Assembly (NCBI GenBank): GCA_021733945.1
Contig: JAIPJX010000043.1
Span: 1 to 33,585, forward strand
Source: Verrucomicrobiota bacterium
Lineage (GTDB): Bacteria > Verrucomicrobiota > Verrucomicrobiia > Limisphaerales > SIBE01
Direction: 5' to 3'
Length of the DNA stretch: 33,585 bases
The translations under genes were made by a program, and so were the position numbers. This document shows positions 29,676 to 33,585 of the stretch, one piece after another. Position 1 is the first letter of the stretch. Every line of letters begins with the position of its first letter. The notes below the pieces were generated by a model. It had not been told where the DNA came from. It was given only the letters and a program-made list of their open reading frames with translations, and made no database searches.

Positions 29676-30860
29676 TCAAAACCCATTGTTCTCCGAAAGG
29701 AAGGCGCGGAGATACGCCTGAAAGAGCGTGGGCTCAAGCAGGAACGCATCGTGTCCCTTGTCGGAATGAACGGTGATCCGGGTTGCATCGACTCCGGCAT
29801 TCTTCAGATGTTCCGCCAGCAGAGCCTGTTCTTCGGGATAAAAACAGACATCGGAATCAATGGAGAAAATCAGGAATTTCTGCCCCCGGCATCGCACGAA
29901 CGCGTCCTCCAGCGAAGCGGTCCGGCAGTCCGCAGCCAGATCGAACCGCTGCCAGGCGCTGATGATCCTCAGGTAGGTATTGGCATCAAATCGTCTCGTG
30001 AACTTTTGAGCCTGATGAAGCATGTAGGATTCGAGCGTGCTCGAGAGTTGATACCAGGCCAGGTTGTCTGCTGGAGAAACAAGCTCATCGCGCGCGCGTT
30101 CCTGCATCGCCGTGAGGGACACATAGGTCTTGTGCCCGATCATGCGCGCGACGGCCAGACCGCGATTGGGTTGGGCGGCCGGATCATAATCCCCACCGTT
30201 GAACGCGGGATCGTTTTCGATGGCATATACCTGCTCGAAGTTGTGGATCCGTTGCAGCGGGGTCGTGGTGGCGCCGGTCGCGATCTGAACCACTTTCGCC
30301 ACCCGGTCCGGATAACGCGTCGCCAGGTTCAATGCGAGAATGCCTCCCAGGGAAGCGCCGACTGCGGCATGGAGCTTTTGAATTCCCAACTGGTCGAGCA
30401 GACGCATCTGGGAGCCGACAATGTCGGAGAATGTGATTCTCGGAAACCCGGCGCCATAGGGCCGGTTGGTTTCAGGGTTGATCGAACTCGGGCCGGTCGA
30501 TCCATAGCACCCGCCCAGGTAATTGCAGCAGATGACAAAGAAGGAATCCGTGTCGATTGCTTTGTCCGGTCCCACAAAGTCGTTCCACCAACCGGTCTGG
30601 CATTCGTCGGTCCAGCGCTCGCCCAATCCTTCGACTGCGGGATTCCAGCCGGCCGCATGCTGGCTTCCGCTCAGGGCGTGGAACACAAGCAGGGCGTTGG
30701 AACGCGCCTCGTTGAGTTGACCGTACGTCTCGTACGCGAGCACACCCTCGGACAACGAATCGCCTCCGGCCAACGGGAATGGTTCGTCGGGGGTCGCGAA
30801 TTTGAGGAATCTGGTTTCGGCGTTGTGCAATGGCGAAGGAGTCCGGTTGGGCTTTTGCAC
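29676..30860 (-). CDS. metX: Homoserine O-acetyltransferase (MetX family)
   Basis: The 394-aa alpha/beta hydrolase has HALSGSQHAAG near the oxyanion region, the family stretch WWNDFVGPDKAIDTDSFFVICCNYLGGCYGSTGPSS, and the triad Ser170 (GASLGG), Asp337 (DSDVCFYP) and His370 (KGHDAFLLE). The nucleophile motif is GASLGG instead of the common GGSMGG. It acylates homoserine with acetyl-CoA (succinyl-CoA is possible in some relatives) for methionine synthesis. It follows metY by 27 bp on the same strand, and the two enzymes act in sequence: MetX makes O-acetylhomoserine and MetY sulphurates it. Confidence 0.95.
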   Translation of the reverse strand: MQKPNRTPSPLHNAETRFLKFATPDEPFPLAGGDSLSEGVLAYETYGQLNEARSNALLVFHALSGSQHAAGWNPAVEGLGERWTDECQTGWWNDFVGPDKAIDTDSFFVICCNYLGGCYGSTGPSSINPETNRPYGAGFPRITFSDIVGSQMRLLDQLGIQKLHAAVGASLGGILALNLATRYPDRVAKVVQIATGATTTPLQRIHNFEQVYAIENDPAFNGGDYDPAAQPNRGLAVARMIGHKTYVSLTAMQERARDELVSPADNLAWYQLSSTLESYMLHQAQKFTRRFDANTYLRIISAWQRFDLAADCRTASLEDAFVRCRGQKFLIFSIDSDVCFYPEEQALLAEHLKNAGVDATRITVHSDKGHDAFLLEPTLFQAYLRAFLSENNGF

Positions 30861-30887
30861 CAGCCGGTTTTTTTTGTGACTGATTTC

Positions 30888-32177
30888 TCAGGCTTGAGCT
30901 GCCCGCAACGCCTGTTCGAGATCGGCGATGATATCCTGTGGATCTTCGATGCCGACACTCAGTCGCACCATTTCGGGAGTGATCCCGGCGTCCCGCTGCT
31001 GGGTTTCGTTCAACTGCGAATGGGTGGTGGTGGCAGGATGAATGGCGAGACTTTTCGCATCACCGACATTCGCCAGGTGCGAGAACAACTTCAGGCCTTC
31101 GATGAACCGGCTTCCAGCGACTTTGCCACCCTTGATGCCGAAGATCACCATCGCCCCGCCCTTGCCCTTGAGGTACTTTTGATTCAGCGCGAACATCGGA
31201 TCGTCCTCGAGTCCGGGAAAACGAACCCATTCGACATCCGAATGCGCCTTCAGGTATCGGGCCACGGCGTTTGCGTTCTGACAGTGTTTCTCCATCCGGA
31301 GCGGCAGGGTTTCGATGCCCTGCAGGAACATCCAGGAGTTGTCCGGGGCGATGCAGGCACCGAGGTTTCTCAATGGCACGGTCCGCATCCGCAGGATGAA
31401 CGCGAGCGGCGCAAGTTCTGCCGGCAGATCATGCCCCCATCGCAAACCGTGATAGGAGGTGTCGGGTTCGTCAAAAAGCGGATGTTTGCCCGTGTTCCAT
31501 TTGAAGCGACCGCTGTCGACGACAATGCCGCCCAGGCCCGTGCCGTGTCCGCCAAACCATTTGGTCAGGGAATGCACCACAATGTCCGCGCCGTGCGCGA
31601 TGGGTTGCGTCAGGTAGGGCGTTGAGAACGTCGAATCCACAATCAGGGGAATTCCCGCGTCGTGGGCAACCTTGGCCACGGCTTCCAGATCGACAATTTC
31701 GAGGGCCGGATTGGATACGGATTCGCAGAAGACCGCGCGTGTCTTTTCGTCAATCGCGCCAGCGAAATTCTGCGGATCATTCGAATCCACAAGTTTCACC
31801 GTGATCCCGAGTTTGGGGAGGATGTCGTTGAACTGGGTGTAGGACCCGCCGTACAGATTTCTTGCACTGACAATGTTATCGCCCGCCTGAGCCAGGTTGA
31901 TGATTGAGTAAAACACCGCGCTGGTTCCCGAGGCCAGACCCAGGCCGCCCATCTCGTGGGCTCCCTCCAGCATGGCCACCCGCTTTTCCAGGACATCCGT
32001 CGTCGGGTTCATCAGCCGCGTGTACACGTTGCCCAGTTCCTTGAGCGCAAACAGATTGGCGGCGCGTTCCGTGCTGGGAAATTGAAATGCAGCGGTACGG
32101 TAAATGGGCACCGCCCGGGCGGTGGTGGTGGGATCCGCCTGTTGTCCCCCGTGGAGACAGACTGTATCGAATTTCAT
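30888..32177 (-). CDS. metY: O-acetylhomoserine sulfhydrylase (MetY, PLP-dependent)
   Basis: The 429-aa protein belongs to the Cys/Met-metabolism PLP family: FDTVCLHGGQQADPTTTARAVPIYRT at the N-terminus, GNVYTRLMNPTTDVLEKRVA, the PLP aspartate in LIVDSTFSTPYL, and VHSLTKWFGGHG with Lys206 as the Schiff-base lysine. The near-C-terminal HPATTTHSQL is typical of MetY rather than cystathionine synthases. It uses sulfide to turn O-acetylhomoserine into homocysteine. The ATG at 32177 (MKFDTVCLHGG) is chosen; the frame is open to 32219, but those residues are not conserved. It is first in a metY-metX operon. Confidence 0.96.
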   Translation of the reverse strand: MKFDTVCLHGGQQADPTTTARAVPIYRTAAFQFPSTERAANLFALKELGNVYTRLMNPTTDVLEKRVAMLEGAHEMGGLGLASGTSAVFYSIINLAQAGDNIVSARNLYGGSYTQFNDILPKLGITVKLVDSNDPQNFAGAIDEKTRAVFCESVSNPALEIVDLEAVAKVAHDAGIPLIVDSTFSTPYLTQPIAHGADIVVHSLTKWFGGHGTGLGGIVVDSGRFKWNTGKHPLFDEPDTSYHGLRWGHDLPAELAPLAFILRMRTVPLRNLGACIAPDNSWMFLQGIETLPLRMEKHCQNANAVARYLKAHSDVEWVRFPGLEDDPMFALNQKYLKGKGGAMVIFGIKGGKVAGSRFIEGLKLFSHLANVGDAKSLAIHPATTTHSQLNETQQRDAGITPEMVRLSVGIEDPQDIIADLEQALRAAQA

Positions 32178-32466
32178 GTGTCTATTGTTAAACGGTTCAA
32201 AGTCTCGTTGCAGGATCATGACAGAACAGGCAATTAGGGCAAGCCCACGAACCGGACCGCGTCACGGGCTAGGATCCTCAAGTCCCCTTTGCGAAGCGAA
32301 CCCATCGTTCTTCCCACCAACGTCTGCGGGTTCTGTCGCGAACAATCAGGATGCCGGACGGGCCTCTCGTCGGATCAGGAATATCCGCGCGAACCGTCCC
32401 TGCATTTTTTCCCGATTGTGATCGTCCCTGAAAGACGGCACAGCCTGGACCGACGTTTACCCGAAA
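32178..32466 (-). other. Leader region of metY, some base-pairing, no known riboswitch recognised
   Basis: This 289-bp divergent gap serves metY (leftward) and the pseudogene at 32467. Leftward, a segment with AGCCCG...GTGGGCT pairing lies inside GGATC/GATCC arms, 40-110 bp before the metY start. I could not match it to SAM-I, SAM-II or SAH aptamer consensus by eye. No clear -35/-10 pair is visible on either strand. Confidence 0.3.
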
Positions 32467-32751
32467 ATGATACTCACTGCACGATGGCTTTTGATGGGAT
32501 GGATCCTTGGATTTGCCGTCCTTCAGACAGGTGCGGCTCCGGCGGATCCTGTTCGGGACTTCGTTCTGAAGTATTGTTCCGACTGCCACGAGAGCGAAGT
32601 CAGCAAGGGCGGATTGAACCTGGTTGAGGAAGACGGCGAAACGCTGCTGGATCGCACCATGATCCTCTACGGTTCAAACCTCGGCAATGCCAACACCCAC
32701 GTGACCACGAATTTGCCACCCAACTCCCAAACGGACGAATCAGGTAAGTGA
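32467..32751 (+). pseudogene. Chimeric remnant: start of planctomycete-type cytochrome c gene fused to end of a DUF1552 gene
   Basis: The 94-aa frame begins with a signal peptide ([20 protein letters not shown]) and [26 protein letters not shown], whose YCSDCH (Cys37, Cys40, His41) is the haem-binding start of DUF1592-type planctomycete cytochrome proteins (usually over 700 aa). At about residue 52 it switches to [22 protein letters not shown]...NLP, which is the C-terminal signature of DUF1552 proteins, normally encoded by the next gene. A deletion of several kb joining the two is the simplest reading. The frame then runs into the tandem array, which supplies the last residues and stop. It is unlikely to be functional. 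Confidence 0.75.
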
Positions 32752-33585
32752 AGGGTTCTCCCGCAGAGGCGCAGAGACGCAGAGGGGGGAGTGGATTTTT
32801 TCTCTCTGCGTCTCCGCGTCTCTGCGGGATATATTCCTTCTCAGGGCCTGTCTGAAAATTCCAATCCCATGGTAGGAGCCGATGTGACGAGGCTCCATAT
32901 GCCTCGGAAAACGCCCGGTTTGAATGCTGAAGAAGAGGACCTTCTGACGTCGGCTCCTACTTTTCAAACACGCTCAGGATTCAAGAAGCGGGGGGATACG
33001 GTGTTCGATCATCCGTGGGCAGTGACTCGCAACGAACGCCCCCCCAAAATCCAAAACGGACGAATCAGGTAAGTGAAGGGTTCTCCCGCAGAGGCGCAGA
33101 GACGCAGAGGGGGGAGTGGATTTTTTCTCTCCGCGTCTCCGCGTCTCTGCGGGATATATTCCTTCTCAGGGCCTGGCTGAGAATTCCAATCACCCTGGTA
33201 GGTGCCGAGGTGACGAGGCTCCATATGCCTCGGAAAACGCCCGGTTTGAAAGCTGAAGGAGAGAGCCTTCTGACGTCGGCTCCTACTTTTCAAACACGCT
33301 CAGGATTCAAGAAGCGGGGGGATACGGTGTTCGATCATCCGCGGGCAGTGACTCACAACGAACGCCCCCCCCAACTCCCAAACGGACCAATCAGATAAGT
33401 GAAGGGTTCTCCCGCAGAGGCGCAGAGACGCAGAGGGGGGAGTGGATTTTTTCTCTGCGTCTCCGCGTCTCTGCGGGATATATTCCTTCTCAGGGCCTGG
33501 CTGAGAATTCCAATCACCCTGGTAGGTGCCGAGGTGACGAGGCTCCATATGCCTCGGAAAACGCCCGGTTTGAAAGCTGAAGGAG
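32719..33585. repeat. Tandem array of about 325-bp units, at least 2.6 copies, leaving the window
   Basis: The landmark AAGGGTTCTCCCGCAGAGGC starts at 32751, 33076 and 33402, so the period is 325-326 bp. Each unit has two palindromes: a 69-bp one (in unit 1, arms 32760-32784 and 32804-32828, 23 of 25 bases paired, built from CGCAGAG and CTCTGCG) and an 89-bp one (32872-32960; 33198-33286; third copy from 33524, cut by the window edge) starting GTAGG and ending CGTCGGCTCCTAC. Short open frames here repeat the same peptides and have no coding character. No gene is present in 32752-33585. Confidence 0.92.

Noticed and set aside
29751-31625. Open frame of 624 codons on the + strand opposite metX and metY
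   Set aside because: It is antisense to two clearly conserved enzymes, and its sequence has no recognisable domain; long antisense frames are expected at this GC content.
32752-33585. Small open frames repeated in the right-end array
   Set aside because: They occur in both directions, start or end in the palindromes and repeat with the array; no coding signal apart from the repeat itself.

Overview
The window looks like a chromosomal segment of a GC-rich Verrucomicrobiota bacterium (Planctomycetes-Verrucomicrobia-Chlamydiae group, possibly Pedosphaera/Limisphaera-like). The pointers are an ECF sigma factor followed by a protein kinase with WD40 repeats, a propeller-type sensor histidine kinase, remnants of planctomycete-type cytochrome (DUF1592-like) and DUF1552 genes, few clear Shine-Dalgarno sites, and many short palindromic dispersed repeats. 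The taxon is inferred from gene content only.

Layout. 1-6878 is read leftwards: a truncated response regulator, its hybrid-propeller histidine kinase, the C-terminal half of a split carbamoyl-phosphate synthase large subunit, and an LptF/LptG-type permease. 7075-9140 has a methyltransferase, a uracil-DNA glycosylase family protein and a convergent TPR-like protein. 9281-10616 is a REP island: near-identical 150-bp palindromic units, 11-bp tandem repeats and a REP-associated tyrosine transposase (RAYT). 10650-14061 is housekeeping: threonylcarbamoyl-AMP synthase, trpD, a small anchored protein, and an HU-like protein with a clear terminator. 14067-19873 is a leftward regulatory block: ECF sigma factor, Ser/Thr kinase, WD40 protein and a secreted protein. 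20028-25524 is read rightwards: a Gfo/Idh/MocA oxidoreductase with its own promoter and terminator, then a second, intact kinase-WD40 protein of 1345 aa. 25829-32177 is read leftwards: metY-metX, then acs and an outer-membrane barrel protein. The right end holds a gutted chimeric pseudogene running into a tandem array of about 325-bp units that leaves the window.

The most interesting signals sit in the sigma/kinase block. (1) The first kinase and the WD40 protein are one reading frame cut by a single TAG; the paralogue at 21487 shows the uncut form. (2) The kinase carries two in-frame insertions made of dispersed repeats: one of the REP type found around the RAYT gene, the other of the palindrome type that forms the array at the right end. 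(3) An ungapped 38-nt element (29/38 identical) precedes both the kinase gene next to the ECF sigma gene and the secreted-protein gene, and is a good candidate for the promoter this sigma factor reads. Together these suggest a genome strongly shaped by REP-like repeats, and a small ECF regulon whose kinase is being remodelled by them.
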